Shown here: positions 33,748 through 42,607 of the stretch, piece by piece
Layout: every line of letters starts with the position of its first letter
Position numbering within the stretch: the first letter of the stretch is position 1
Source of the DNA: Herbiconiux ginsengi
GTDB taxonomy: Bacteria > Actinomycetota > Actinomycetes > Actinomycetales > Microbacteriaceae
Length of the DNA stretch: 64,000 nucleotides
Assembly (NCBI RefSeq): GCF_900107435.1
Contig: NZ_FNPZ01000002.1
Span: 760,979-824,978 of the forward strand
Direction of reading: 5' to 3'
Program-made: the position numbers and the translations under genes
Notes under the pieces: model-generated
The model's input: the letters and a program-made list of their open reading frames with translations, nothing else
What the model was told of the DNA's origin: nothing
Databases searched by the model: none

Positions 33748-35400
33748 TCAGATCCGCGGCGCGGCCGGCGAAGGCGCCGACGCCGTGAACGGCAGGTGCG
33801 CCGCGAGCACCGTCGGGCCACCGGCGGGGCTCATCAGCTCCAGTGAGCCGCCGACACCACGCAGGCGCTGCTCGAGTCCGGCCAGGCCGTGACCCTCGAG
33901 CGGCGCCGCACCACCGCGCCCGTCGTCGACCACGGTCACGTCGAGCCACGACGCGACGCCGACGGCGCCCGCGCCCCCGTCGGAACCCGCCCGCCCACCG
34001 GCCTGGGCTCCCGCGCCGGAACCTGAACCGCGGCCGACGGCGCCCGCGCCTCCATCGGAACCCGCCCGCCCACCGGCCCAGGCCCCCGCAGGGCTACCGG
34101 CACCGGCAGCGCCACCCGCAGCGCCCGCACCCCCGCCCCCGGCCCCGCTCGCGGCCGACCGCACCGCGACCCGCACCTCCACCGACCGCGCCTCGGCGTG
34201 CTTCGCCACGTTGGCGAGCGCCTCGCTCGCCACGAAGTAGGCGTTCCGTTCGATCTCCTGCGGCACGCGCAGCCCCGCCGGCAGCGAGCTCACCACCCGG
34301 GTCGGCACCGGACTCCGAACGGCCGCCGACTCCAGCGCGGCCACGAGCCCGCGATCCAACAGGATGGGAGGCGCGAACCCGCGCGAGAGCGAGCGCAGCT
34401 CGTCGAGCGCTTCCCGCGACTGCGACATCGCCTCCTCGAGCAGCTGCCGCGCCCGCTCCGGGTCGGTGTCGATCTGGCGCTCGGCCGCGGCGATGTCCAT
34501 CTGCAGGCGCACGAGGCGCTGCTGCGGTCCGTCGTGGATGTCGCGCTCGAGCCGCCGCAGCGAGTGCCCCTCGGCCGCCACCGCAGCCCCGCGCGACGCC
34601 GAGAGCTCGAGCACTTCGCGACGCAGCGCATCCGAGCGGAACGGGCCGAGCATCCCGCGCGCGATTCCGTAGTGCACCGACACCAGCCCCCGGGTGACGA
34701 ACGGCAGGGTCGCGAGGAACACCACGCCCGCCACGAACATGACGATGTTGTCGCCGAGCCGCTGGTCGATCCCCGTTCCGGCACCGGGCGAGAAGAAGTC
34801 GGCGATCACCTGCAGCAGTCCCCAGCGCCGGTCGCCCTGCGGAATCCAGCGGCTGTAGAACCAGTACGTCGCCCCGCCGAGCCCGGTCGCGACCCAGGTG
34901 ATCGCGATCGACCAGGTCACCACGCCGACGATGAAGTTCACGACGGCCCCGTGCAGCAGTGCGAGCCAGTAGTGCCCGTTGCGGAACACACCGATCGCAC
35001 GCGTGAACCAGCCCCCGCCGGCCACCACGCGCCACTCGGGCGCCGGGATGGCAGGGAACCCCGCGGCTCGCAGTCGCCGCACCTCGAAGGCGCCGAAGCC
35101 GCGGGCCACCCACATCGTGGCCACGAGCAAGAAGAATCCGACCATGATGATCAGGGTGCCGACGCCGGTGCTGAACAGGGTGACGAGGGTCACCATGCCC
35201 GCGATCACGATCGGGAGCGTCGGCAGGAGGAAGCCGAGCTCGCGCGGCACTCCGCGCCAGAGCCGCCCGTAGAGGGTGCCGCGTCGGGTGGGGGGTGGTG
35301 ACGCCATCCGCGAGTCTCCCTGCTCTTGGTGCTCCTCGAATGCGAGTCGCCGCGCCTCGGCGGCGATCCCGACGACCTCGTCGTTTTGCGTGGTGGTCAT
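33748..35400 (-). CDS. Membrane histidine kinase (HisKA_3) with repeat insertion in the ATPase domain
   Basis: A 550-aa sensor kinase. A DUF1707-like cytosolic start is followed by about four or five membrane segments (about 50-270), a HisKA_3 dimerisation helix with the phospho-acceptor His in LERDIHDGPQQR, and an ATPase domain with N-box EALANVAKHAEA and G-box VVDDGRGGAAPLEGHGLAGL. Between these boxes lies a Gly/Ala-rich insert of about 65 residues containing two copies of AGGRAGSDGGAGAVG (the first preceded by W in place of a Gly). This lengthens the ATP-lid region. Partner of the NarL-type regulator downstream. Signal unknown; such kinases often respond to envelope stress. Confidence 0.85.
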   Translation of the reverse strand: MTTTQNDEVVGIAAEARRLAFEEHQEQGDSRMASPPPTRRGTLYGRLWRGVPRELGFLLPTLPIVIAGMVTLVTLFSTGVGTLIIMVGFFLLVATMWVARGFGAFEVRRLRAAGFPAIPAPEWRVVAGGGWFTRAIGVFRNGHYWLALLHGAVVNFIVGVVTWSIAITWVATGLGGATYWFYSRWIPQGDRRWGLLQVIADFFSPGAGTGIDQRLGDNIVMFVAGVVFLATLPFVTRGLVSVHYGIARGMLGPFRSDALRREVLELSASRGAAVAAEGHSLRRLERDIHDGPQQRLVRLQMDIAAAERQIDTDPERARQLLEEAMSQSREALDELRSLSRGFAPPILLDRGLVAALESAAVRSPVPTRVVSSLPAGLRVPQEIERNAYFVASEALANVAKHAEARSVEVRVAVRSAASGAGGGGAGAAGGAAGAGSPAGAWAGGRAGSDGGAGAVGRGSGSGAGAQAGGRAGSDGGAGAVGVASWLDVTVVDDGRGGAAPLEGHGLAGLEQRLRGVGGSLELMSPAGGPTVLAAHLPFTASAPSPAAPRI

Positions 35401-35558
35401 GTCCGGTCCCTTCGATTGTCCCAGCCGCCGGCCCGACCGCAGTCGCGCCGGTGCCGTTCCGGCATCCCCCAGCCTCGCGAAAGCCCCGCTCCGCCCCCAT
35501 CCGGCCCGCTCACCAATCGGGGGTGGGGTTATCCCCCCTTCCCCGTCTCCCCTTCCGA

Positions 35559-35614
35559 CTTCTTGCCCCCAAACGCCCCAAGAACGCCGGTTTGGGGCGC
35601 TTGGGGGCAAGAAG
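35559..35614. repeat. Long palindrome (CTTCTTGCC family), copy 1
   Basis: Arms start CTTCTTGCCCCC (35559) and end GGGGGCAAGAAG (35614), about 23 bp each with one mismatch, 10-nt loop. It lies between the mftF stop and the histidine kinase start, both on minus. The outer arm recurs at 52087-52149, 16.5 kb away. The remainder of the 225-bp gap (35401-35625) is G/C homopolymer-rich and shows nothing else. Confidence 0.65.
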
Positions 35615-35625
35615 TTCGGGGGGGG

Positions 35626-37359
35626 TCAGCGGGTGCGACGGATGTCGGGGAGGAGGGCACCCCAGGAGCGACCTCGGAGGGCACTCACCCAGACGCCGGC
35701 CCCGTAGGCGAGATCGTCGAGGCGGCGGGCCAGCGCGAAGCGGAGCGGATCGAGGCGCACCCGCGTGCGCCGGTGCTCGATCGCGACATCGGCGAGGTGC
35801 GCCACGAGAACGGCGCGACGAAGACGGGCGGAGAAGAGGCATCCGATCGCCACCGCCGGCCACCAGTGCCGGAGCAGCAGCGCCATCGCCTGCACCAGCG
35901 ATGCCAGCAACCCGTTGGCCGTGAGCTCCGCCGCGACCCGCACCGGATGCTCGCTCTTCGAGAGCTTCGACGCCAGCCGCCACACCGTCACGGCGCTGAT
36001 CCCGAGCGCCACCGGCACCGACCACCTGCGTTGCGCCAGCAGCACCGCCACGACCGCCGCGCTCCACGGCGCGAGCACGGCCGGCGCGATGTCGTGCGGA
36101 TGCCGCTGGGCGAGCGGATGCGCCCCGGTTCCGTAGAAGGCCTTGCGCGCCATCCATTTCCCCACCGTCGTGCGGTGCTCGTGCCAGACGGTGGCGGCGG
36201 GTTCGTAGCGCACACGGAGCCCGCGGTCGGCGAGGCGCCAGACCAGGTCGACGTCTTCACCCACGCGCATCTCGGCGCTGAAACCCTCACCGAGAGCGTC
36301 GACACGGGCGAGCAAGAAGGTGCTCGACACCCACGACACGGGGGCACGCTGCCGCACGATCGCGGGATGCTCGCCGAGATCGAGGCTCGATCGGGCGTCT
36401 TCGTAGCGCCCGATCCAGTTGAGTCCGTTCTCGCCCGGCAACCCGAGCACCCGCGGGGCGACGAGGGCCACCTTCGGGTCGGCGAAGTGCCGCAGCAATG
36501 TGTCGACGGCATCCGGATGCGCCACCACGTCGGAGTCGACGAACGCGACGAACGGGGTGGTCACCTGGCGCAGGCCAGCGTTGCGGGCGGCGGCCGGGCC
36601 TCCGTTCTCTTCCAGCTCGAGCACCTCGGCGCCCCACCGCGCGGCGGCGGCGCGTGTGCCGGCCGGATCGACGGAGGCGTCGTCGACCACGATGATGCGT
36701 GGCGCTCGCCTGGGCGAGGCCTTGCGGGTGGCGTCTTCCGCGGGACGGGGGCTCGGAGCGTCGTCTCCCGACGCACCAGACGCTTTCTCGGCAGACCGAC
36801 CCGCTCGTGCCGCCGCGGGGTCCCCGAGCGTCGCGCTCGCCCTCGGTCCCGCCGGCGCGGTCTCCGGCGACGAGAGTGCCGCCAGCAACCGTTCGAGCGC
36901 CACCGGGCGGTCGCGCACGGGGATCACGTAGGTGACCTCGGCGACATCGCCGGGGGGAAGCGAGGCGATGACGGGATCGGCGATGCCCGCCTCGAGCAGC
37001 CGGTCGGCCAGCACTGCGGTGGGGCGGTCGCGGATGCGCAGCTCGCGCCCCTCGAACAGCGCTGCCGCCCGCGCGGTCAGGTAGAGCACGCGGGTCGGCG
37101 CGCCGCCGATGAGCGCGCGCCCGCCGTCCTTCACCCGCACCCGGCGGTTGAGTCGCACGACACTCCCCCACGGCAGCCCGCCGTGCTCGCGCGGCCCGAC
37201 GGTGGGGTCGGCGCCCGGCGCTCCGGCAGCCCCACCCGCGACACCACCCGACTCCCGCAGGGCGCCGGACTCGCGCGACCGAGCGGTGGGGTCGTGGGCG
37301 CCCGCGCCGCCCACCGCCGGCGCACCGCCCTGAGGTTCGCGCGGAGTCACGTCAGCCAC
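35626..37359 (-). CDS. mftF: Mycofactocin glycosyltransferase MftF
   Basis: A 577-aa GT2-family membrane glycosyltransferase. MftF adds beta-1,4-glucose units to premycofactocin. The N-terminal region (from LNRRVRVKDGGRALIGG) and the GT2 core (EVTYVIPVRDRP, IIVVDDAS, the metal-binding FVAFVDSDVVAHPD, MRVGEDVDLVWRL) match the family, followed by membrane segments. It is over 100 residues longer than usual MftF because of a disordered N-terminus and a 50-residue Ala/Ser/Pro insert that splits the GT-A fold between PVALERLLAAL and RIIVVDDAS. It is the last gene of the mycofactocin minus-strand arm, 148 bp after mftE. Confidence 0.9.
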   Translation of the reverse strand: MADVTPREPQGGAPAVGGAGAHDPTARSRESGALRESGGVAGGAAGAPGADPTVGPREHGGLPWGSVVRLNRRVRVKDGGRALIGGAPTRVLYLTARAAALFEGRELRIRDRPTAVLADRLLEAGIADPVIASLPPGDVAEVTYVIPVRDRPVALERLLAALSSPETAPAGPRASATLGDPAAARAGRSAEKASGASGDDAPSPRPAEDATRKASPRRAPRIIVVDDASVDPAGTRAAAARWGAEVLELEENGGPAAARNAGLRQVTTPFVAFVDSDVVAHPDAVDTLLRHFADPKVALVAPRVLGLPGENGLNWIGRYEDARSSLDLGEHPAIVRQRAPVSWVSSTFLLARVDALGEGFSAEMRVGEDVDLVWRLADRGLRVRYEPAATVWHEHRTTVGKWMARKAFYGTGAHPLAQRHPHDIAPAVLAPWSAAVVAVLLAQRRWSVPVALGISAVTVWRLASKLSKSEHPVRVAAELTANGLLASLVQAMALLLRHWWPAVAIGCLFSARLRRAVLVAHLADVAIEHRRTRVRLDPLRFALARRLDDLAYGAGVWVSALRGRSWGALLPDIRRTR

Positions 37360-37507
37360 CCGAGCACGCCGCGGCCCGAGGCTCGCCAGGCATCACCGCC
37401 GCCATCCCCCGATGCGGTGGCCAGACCGCGCCGGGTCTCGCCCGGCATCACCGCAGTCACCCGCTGCGCGTGTCCGGTCACCGTCAGTCGGTGCGGAGTC
37501 TCGGGCG

Positions 37508-38266
37508 TCACCGCAGCATCCCCCGCGCGTCGGGGGCGTCGGCGGCGATGCGGCGGAGCGCATCCGCCACCATCGCGTCGACGAGCGCCGCACCCTCGGC
37601 CGCGTTCGCTCCGGTCGGATCGCCCAAGATACCCGACGGCGACACGGCGGCCACTCCGCCCGCCGCCATGAGCGGCAGCAACTCCGACATCGGTTCCGTG
37701 TTGCCGGGCAACGGCAGCGGCAGCGTCACCGCCGTCGGCGCGAGGTGCAGCATGAGCGAGGTCTCGATGCGCCCGGCGTGCGCGTCGGGTGCGGGGAGAC
37801 CCGACCCGGCACGAGCATCCGCATCGGGCCCAGGAGCAGCGGCGGGCGAGACGGCGCACGGGAGCCACGCGACGCGGTGGTTCTCGGCGCGGAGCTGGGG
37901 CACCGCCGACGCGAGGGTCGGCACGTTTCCGCCGTGACCGTTCACGATGACGGTCCGCGCGGCCCAGCTCGACAGCGACCGCACCAGCTCGATCAGCACG
38001 AACCGCAGCGCTTCGTGCCCGATGGAGATCGTGCCGGCGAACGACTGATGCTCCCCGCTCGCGCCGTAGGCCAGCACCGGCGCGAGCACGACCGCCTCAC
38101 CGGCCGCGAGCATCCGTTCTCCGACCACGCCCGCGACGGAGCGCGCGATCACGGCATCGGTGTCGAAGGGCAGATGCGGCCCGTGCTGCTCGGTCGAGCC
38201 GATCGGCAGAAGAACCGTCGCGCCCGACGGCACGGCCGGCCAGCTCAGCGCGTCGAGTCCGGTCAT
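37508..38266 (-). CDS. mftE: Mycofactocin peptidase MftE (creatininase family)
   Basis: A 252-aa creatininase-fold metallopeptidase. MftE releases the terminal cross-linked Val-Tyr-derived AHDP unit from MftC-processed MftA. Metal ligands are visible in PIGSTEQHGPHLPFDTD (Glu, His, Asp) and in VNGHGGN. Its length matches the family. It is preceded by a palindrome and 178 bp of spacer after mftD. Confidence 0.92.
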   Translation of the reverse strand: MTGLDALSWPAVPSGATVLLPIGSTEQHGPHLPFDTDAVIARSVAGVVGERMLAAGEAVVLAPVLAYGASGEHQSFAGTISIGHEALRFVLIELVRSLSSWAARTVIVNGHGGNVPTLASAVPQLRAENHRVAWLPCAVSPAAAPGPDADARAGSGLPAPDAHAGRIETSLMLHLAPTAVTLPLPLPGNTEPMSELLPLMAAGGVAAVSPSGILGDPTGANAAEGAALVDAMVADALRRIAADAPDARGMLR

Positions 38267-38334
38267 GTCACCACGCTATCCGCTCGCCTTCCCCGCCCGC
38301 CCAGGAAGGTTGCGTGCCTCGACGGACCGGTTTG

Positions 38335-38411
38335 GCGTTCCGATTCGCAAACGTCGTGGCAACCACGCCCCAATGAGCGTCGGTGGGCGCGACGTTTGCG
38401 ATTTCGAACGC
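38335..38411. repeat. Interrupted palindrome between mftD and mftE
   Basis: TCGCAAACGTCG (38345-38356) pairs with CGACGTTTGCGA (38390-38401), and GCGTTC (38335-38340) with GAACGC (38406-38411). It lies within the 178-bp gap of the mft operon, where it could attenuate transcription or stabilise mRNA ends. No T-tract. Confidence 0.5.
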
Positions 38412-38444
38412 GAATTCCTCGAGATGAGGCTTCGCACGCACCAT

Positions 38445-39764
38445 CTACTTCTTCTCGGCCTCGGCCTTCGCCAGCGGCTTCACCGTGCGAGTTCGGGTGG
38501 TCTTCGCCGCCGTGCGGGCGGGTGCAGCGGCCGACGCGGTCGCGACCACAGCCTGGGCGCCCGCAGCGCCACCCGCGCCGCCCGTCGAAGACGACCCGGC
38601 CCCGAGCGTTCGCGTGAACCCCGCGGGGATCACCAGGTCGTCCGGCCCGAGCTCGTGCACCGACGCGTGCCCCGTGCCGAGCACCGCGGAGTCGAGGCCG
38701 CCGCGCAGGATGTCGAGCACGTTTTCCACGCCCGCCTGCCCGTTGGCGGCGAGCCCCCAGAGGTAGGCCCGCCCGATCATCACGGCCCGCGCCCCGAGCG
38801 CCACCGCCTTCGCCACGTCTCCGCCGCGCCGCACCCCGCCGTCGAGCACGACTTCCACTTGCGAACCCACGGCCTCGGCCACCGACGGCAGCATCCGGAT
38901 GGTCGCCGGCGTCGTGTCGAGGTTGTTGCCGCCGTGGTTCGACACCGAGATCGCGGTCACCCCGGCGTCCACGGCGCGCAGCGCGTCGTCGACCCGCGTC
39001 ACACCCTTGAGCATGAACGGCCCGCCCCACTCCTCGCGCAGCCACGCGACATCGTCCCAGGTGGGCGGCGGCGTCTGCATCCACTCGTAGTAGGCGCCGA
39101 AGAAGGTCGGCGCGACGCCGCCGGGCGGCTGCAGGTTGGGCGCCGTGAGATCCGGCAGCTCGCGGCGCTTGAGATAGGCGAGCAGCCAAGCAGGATGCGG
39201 CAGCACGTTCGGCGCGAAGTTCACCATGGTCTTCAGGTCGAGCTTCTCGGGGATCGACGGGCTCCCCCAGTCGCGCCCGTTCGAGAACGACCAGTCGAGC
39301 GTGGCGATCAAGCCCTTCGCCCCCGCCTTACGAGCCCGATCCATCCGCTGGATCATCGCATCCCGCGTTCCCGTCCAGTACATCTGGAACAGCGTGTTCG
39401 GGTTCGCCTCCACGACCTCCTCGACCGGCTTCGACGCGAACGACGACAGCCCCATCGTGATGCCCCGGTTCGCCGCCGCCCGCGACACCGCCACCTCGCC
39501 GTCGGGATGCACGGCCTGCACGCCTGTGGGCGAGATCATCACCGGGAACGACAACGGCAGCCCCATCACCGAGGTCGACAGATCGCGCGCCGGCTTGTGC
39601 CCGGCGACGTGCGGCGCGAACCCGATCTCCGAGAAGGCGCCGATGTTGTCCTCGATCGTGAGCCCGCGCTCCGATCCGGCCACCAGGGCCCCGTACACCG
39701 ATGAGGGCAACCGCTTCTTCGCCCGGCGCTGCGCCTCGGCGACTGTTTCGAACCAGGGATTCAT
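38445..39764 (-). CDS. mftD: Mycofactocin biosynthesis FMN dehydrogenase MftD
   Basis: A 439-aa protein of the alpha-hydroxyacid oxidase/lactate dehydrogenase flavoprotein family. MftD oxidatively deaminates AHDP to premycofactocin. Landmarks are PVMISPTGVQAVHPDGE (FMN pocket), VSNHGGNNLD with catalytic His277, VVLDGGVRRGGDVAKA and GARAVMIGRAYLWG. A 50-residue Ala/Lys-rich tail after GAGSSSTGG is unusual for the family and resembles a flexible, DNA- or ribosome-like tail. It starts 38 bp after the fifth SDR. Confidence 0.92.
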   Translation of the reverse strand: MNPWFETVAEAQRRAKKRLPSSVYGALVAGSERGLTIEDNIGAFSEIGFAPHVAGHKPARDLSTSVMGLPLSFPVMISPTGVQAVHPDGEVAVSRAAANRGITMGLSSFASKPVEEVVEANPNTLFQMYWTGTRDAMIQRMDRARKAGAKGLIATLDWSFSNGRDWGSPSIPEKLDLKTMVNFAPNVLPHPAWLLAYLKRRELPDLTAPNLQPPGGVAPTFFGAYYEWMQTPPPTWDDVAWLREEWGGPFMLKGVTRVDDALRAVDAGVTAISVSNHGGNNLDTTPATIRMLPSVAEAVGSQVEVVLDGGVRRGGDVAKAVALGARAVMIGRAYLWGLAANGQAGVENVLDILRGGLDSAVLGTGHASVHELGPDDLVIPAGFTRTLGAGSSSTGGAGGAAGAQAVVATASAAAPARTAAKTTRTRTVKPLAKAEAEKK

Positions 39765-39802
39765 GATCTCACTCTCTCACTCGTGGAGGGCCGGATGCCG
39801 GC

Positions 39803-40618
39803 CTAGAAGTACTGCGCGCCGGCGTCGATGCTGAGGTGCTCGGCCGTGATGAACTTCGCGTCGTCGGAGGCCAGGAACGCCACCGCATCCGCGATGTCGG
39901 ACGCCTCGACCGACCACACCGGCAGGAACGGCGTGCCCATCGCGGCCAGCGGCGGATTGCTCTCGTTGGTGTGCGTGATCGCGGCGATCATGTCGCCCGA
40001 CCCCATCGGCGTGTTCACGGCGCCCGGATGCACGCTGTTCACCCGGATGTGGTGCTTGCCCAGCTCCGCGGCGAACGCGCGGGTCATGCCGGTGACGGCA
40101 TGCTTCGAGGCCGTGTAGTGCACCATGAACGGCTGCATCTTCTTGCCGGCGTACGAGCTCGTGAGGATGATCGACCCGCCGCCCCGCGCGACGAGGTGCG
40201 GGGCTCCCACCATCACGGTGTTCCAGACCCCGGTCACGTTCGTGTCCATGGTGACCTGGAAGATCTCGGGTGTCGTCTCGTCCCAGGTGGCGGGGATGCA
40301 GATACCCGCGTTCGCCACCACGATGTCGAGTCCGCCGAACTCGCCCACCGCACCGTCGACGAAGGCCTTCATGCCGGGCAGGTCGCGCACGTCGCCCTGC
40401 TGGAAGCTGATGCGCCGGTCGAGCGCCTCGACCTGGCGCACGGTCTCCTCGAGGTCGGCGACCGATGACGAGTCGTAGGGAACCAGCGGGATCTCGCCCG
40501 CGAGGTCGATCGCGATGATGTCGGCGCCCTCGCTCGCGAGCTTGACGGCATGCGCGCGCCCCTGCCCACGGGCCGCCCCCGTGATGAACGCCACTTTTCC
40601 GGTGAGCCTTCCGGCCAT
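39803..40618 (-). CDS. Mycofactocin-coupled SDR oxidoreductase (SDR5)
   Basis: A 271-aa member of the SDR subfamily tied to mycofactocin (TIGR03971 type): VAFITGAARGQGRAHAVKLA, the insert between strands 2 and 3 ending LDRRISFQQGDVRD, VVANAGI, and the catalytic Ser plus YTASK. This group holds its NAD(H) without exchange and passes hydride to mycofactocin. I set the start at the ATG at 40618 (RBS AAGGAG, 6 nt) instead of the GTG at 40660, which lies inside the palindrome. First gene of a possible sub-operon SDR5-mftD-mftE-mftF. Confidence 0.9.
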   Translation of the reverse strand: MAGRLTGKVAFITGAARGQGRAHAVKLASEGADIIAIDLAGEIPLVPYDSSSVADLEETVRQVEALDRRISFQQGDVRDLPGMKAFVDGAVGEFGGLDIVVANAGICIPATWDETTPEIFQVTMDTNVTGVWNTVMVGAPHLVARGGGSIILTSSYAGKKMQPFMVHYTASKHAVTGMTRAFAAELGKHHIRVNSVHPGAVNTPMGSGDMIAAITHTNESNPPLAAMGTPFLPVWSVEASDIADAVAFLASDDAKFITAEHLSIDAGAQYF

Positions 40619-40652
40619 GTCCAACTCCTTCGTCGAATTCCTGAACACACCA

Positions 40653-40671
40653 TATGACACCGAGTGTCATA
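40653..40671. promoter_or_regulatory. Perfect palindrome upstream of SDR5, candidate MftR operator
   Basis: TATGACACCGAGTGTCATA: perfect 8-bp arms around a CGA centre, in the 63-bp gap between the VWA gene and SDR5. The left 12 bases (TGACACCGAGTG) recur exactly in the mftA/mftR gap at 47862-47873. Size and symmetry fit a TetR-family site, and MftR is the TetR regulator of this locus. Confidence 0.65.
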
Positions 40672-40681
40672 AATACAGGGA

Positions 40682-41650
40682 TCAGCTGCGAAACAGTTCC
40701 CCGAGCGCCGGCGCGATGTCGTGGAATGTGCGGATGGCGTGGAATCCGCCCCGCCCGATCCGGGCCAGTTCGCGCCCGAGCTCGACGTCTTTCTCGCCGC
40801 TCGTGTCCAGCAGCACGTCGAGCCTCGGCAGCCGCCCGGCGAACGGCCGCGGGTCGGGTCCGGCGTTGTGCACGCAGTCGGAGAGCAGGATGACGCGCGC
40901 GTTGCGCTCGGGCACCCCGGCGAGCTGCGTGGCGGCCAGCTGCAGCGGGAACGCGATGTTGGTCAGGCCCCGGGCCGGGATGCGGAGCATCTCGTCGAGC
41001 AACTCCATCGGCCGCACCGGGTCGCCGAGCCGGTGGAGCACGGCGGCATCCGACCAGAACGCGATCACCCCGAGCGCGTCCTGACCGGTCTGCCCGAGCT
41101 CGGCCGCCAGCGCCCCCACGGTCGCCGCCGCGGTGCGCACCCGCTCCCCCTTCATCGATCCGGAGACATCGACCGCCAGCACCACCGAGCGGCGGGCGCG
41201 CACGCGCTCGCGCACGATGATGTCCTCGTCATCGGGAACCGGACGCTCCGCGAGCATCTCGAGGGTCTGGTCGAGGTCGATGTCGTCGCTGCCGCCCCGA
41301 TACGGCACGCTCGCGAAATGTCCCGCCCCGCGGTCGCGCGCGGTGTCGACCTTGGGCTTCGGCACCGAGAGCCGGGCCGCGATCTGCGCGGCGCGCGCCC
41401 GCACGACCGGATCGAGTTGCGCATCCTCTTCGTCGAGCGGGATGAGGGCGGCCGGGTCGTCGGTGAACCCCGCGCCCGATCCGGTGGGCCGCCGCTCGCC
41501 CGCCCCCGCCGAGTGCCCCGGCTGCGGCCGCAGCACGAGACCCGCCCCCGACCCGGCGACGTCGAAGACCGTCGGATCGGCGTCGAGCTGCTTCGGCTTG
41601 CGCCGCAAGGGCTGAGCCCCGCGCGGCGCCTCAGAACTCCGCCGCGACAC
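40682..41650 (-). CDS. VWA-domain protein (CoxE/MoxR partner type)
   Basis: A 322-aa protein with a disordered N-terminal half and a C-terminal von Willebrand A domain (about 150-320). The MIDAS metal site is DVSGSMKG, with the later Thr in ARGLTNIAF and Asp in LSDCVHN. It is coupled to the MoxR-type AAA+ gene 24 bp upstream. MoxR/VWA pairs act as chaperones that insert cofactors or mature enzymes (for example CoxD/CoxE for CO dehydrogenase). Its place inside the mycofactocin operon suggests a role in maturing an MFT-linked dehydrogenase or the SDRs. GTG start. Confidence 0.85.
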   Translation of the reverse strand: MSRRSSEAPRGAQPLRRKPKQLDADPTVFDVAGSGAGLVLRPQPGHSAGAGERRPTGSGAGFTDDPAALIPLDEEDAQLDPVVRARAAQIAARLSVPKPKVDTARDRGAGHFASVPYRGGSDDIDLDQTLEMLAERPVPDDEDIIVRERVRARRSVVLAVDVSGSMKGERVRTAAATVGALAAELGQTGQDALGVIAFWSDAAVLHRLGDPVRPMELLDEMLRIPARGLTNIAFPLQLAATQLAGVPERNARVILLSDCVHNAGPDPRPFAGRLPRLDVLLDTSGEKDVELGRELARIGRGGFHAIRTFHDIAPALGELFRS

Positions 41651-41674
41651 CGGTGAATCGGCCTCGACGGCTCT

Positions 41675-42598
41675 TCACCCCGGCTCGGCCCGGGCGGGTT
41701 CCAGGATGAAGTGGTCTTCCCAGATCTCGCGCAGCACCCGCTCCGGAGTGGTCTCGGCGGCCTCGTCGAGGTGGATGCGCCCCGAGAGCGACACGAGCAT
41801 CGCATCGAACAGCGTGGCTTGGTAGATCTCGTCCGAGGGCGCTGCCGTCGACTCGTCGAACCCGCGCAACGCGAACAGCTCGTGCGCCACCAGGGCGCAG
41901 TCGATCGCGCCGCGCACGCTGGAACCCTGTCGCACGTCGGGATGCTCACGGGTCGCCCGCGTCACCGCCACAGCGTCGGGGATGATCCGCACGGCCAGCG
42001 GACCGAGCAAGCCCGTGCGCAGCGCGACGATGCCGCGCTCCGACTCGGCGTCCTGGTAGCCCACGACGATCCGGTTGAGGCGGTCGGCGACGCTCGTGGA
42101 GAGCCGCGTCGTGCCGACGTTGTCGAAGGGATTCATCGACGCGATCACGCGGAAGGTCGGCTGTGCCTCGATCACCCCCACCCGCGGCACCTCGATCGCC
42201 CGGTCGGCCATCGCGGTGAGCAGGGTGTTGAGGGTGTCTTCGGGCGCGCGGTTGAACTCCTCGATGTAGAGGAACCCGCCCTGCCGCATCGCCTGCACGA
42301 GGGGTCCCGCCACGAAGTTGTCGGCGCTGTAGTCCTCGCGCAGCACCCGGGCCGGATTGTGGTGGCCCACGAGCTTCGCCGGCGTCAGGTCGGCGTTGCC
42401 CTCGACGAAGAGCAGCGGAATCCCCCACTCCTCGGTGATCGCCTTGAGCGTCGTGGTCTTGCTCGTTCCGGGAGGCCCCTCGAGCACCAGGTCGCGCCCG
42501 GCGGCGACGGCCGCGAGCGCGAGTTCCAGCTCCCGCTCGCGGCCCACCAGGTGCGCGGCGATCCTGCGACGGGTCTCCGCGACATCCGTCTCACCCAT
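41675..42598 (-). CDS. MoxR-family AAA+ ATPase
   Basis: A 307-aa AAA+ protein with Walker A GPPGTSKTT (near residue 41), Walker B LYIEEFNRA, sensor-1 VIASMNPFDNVGT and the arginine-finger region STSVADRLNRIVVGY. The length and lid domain fit MoxR/CoxD-like ATPases. Its RBS (GAGGAG) overlaps the stop of SDR4 (gap 9 bp). Works with the VWA protein that follows. MoxR pairs are not part of the core mft gene set, so the link here is a specific feature of this locus. Confidence 0.88.
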   Translation of the reverse strand: MGETDVAETRRRIAAHLVGRERELELALAAVAAGRDLVLEGPPGTSKTTTLKAITEEWGIPLLFVEGNADLTPAKLVGHHNPARVLREDYSADNFVAGPLVQAMRQGGFLYIEEFNRAPEDTLNTLLTAMADRAIEVPRVGVIEAQPTFRVIASMNPFDNVGTTRLSTSVADRLNRIVVGYQDAESERGIVALRTGLLGPLAVRIIPDAVAVTRATREHPDVRQGSSVRGAIDCALVAHELFALRGFDESTAAPSDEIYQATLFDAMLVSLSGRIHLDEAAETTPERVLREIWEDHFILEPARAEPG

Positions 42599-42607
42599 TC
42601 AGGCTCC

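Noticed and set aside
40619-40660. GTG at 40660 as the start of SDR5
   Set aside because: It would place the start inside the operator palindrome and add 14 unconserved residues; the ATG at 40618 has a strong AAGGAG.
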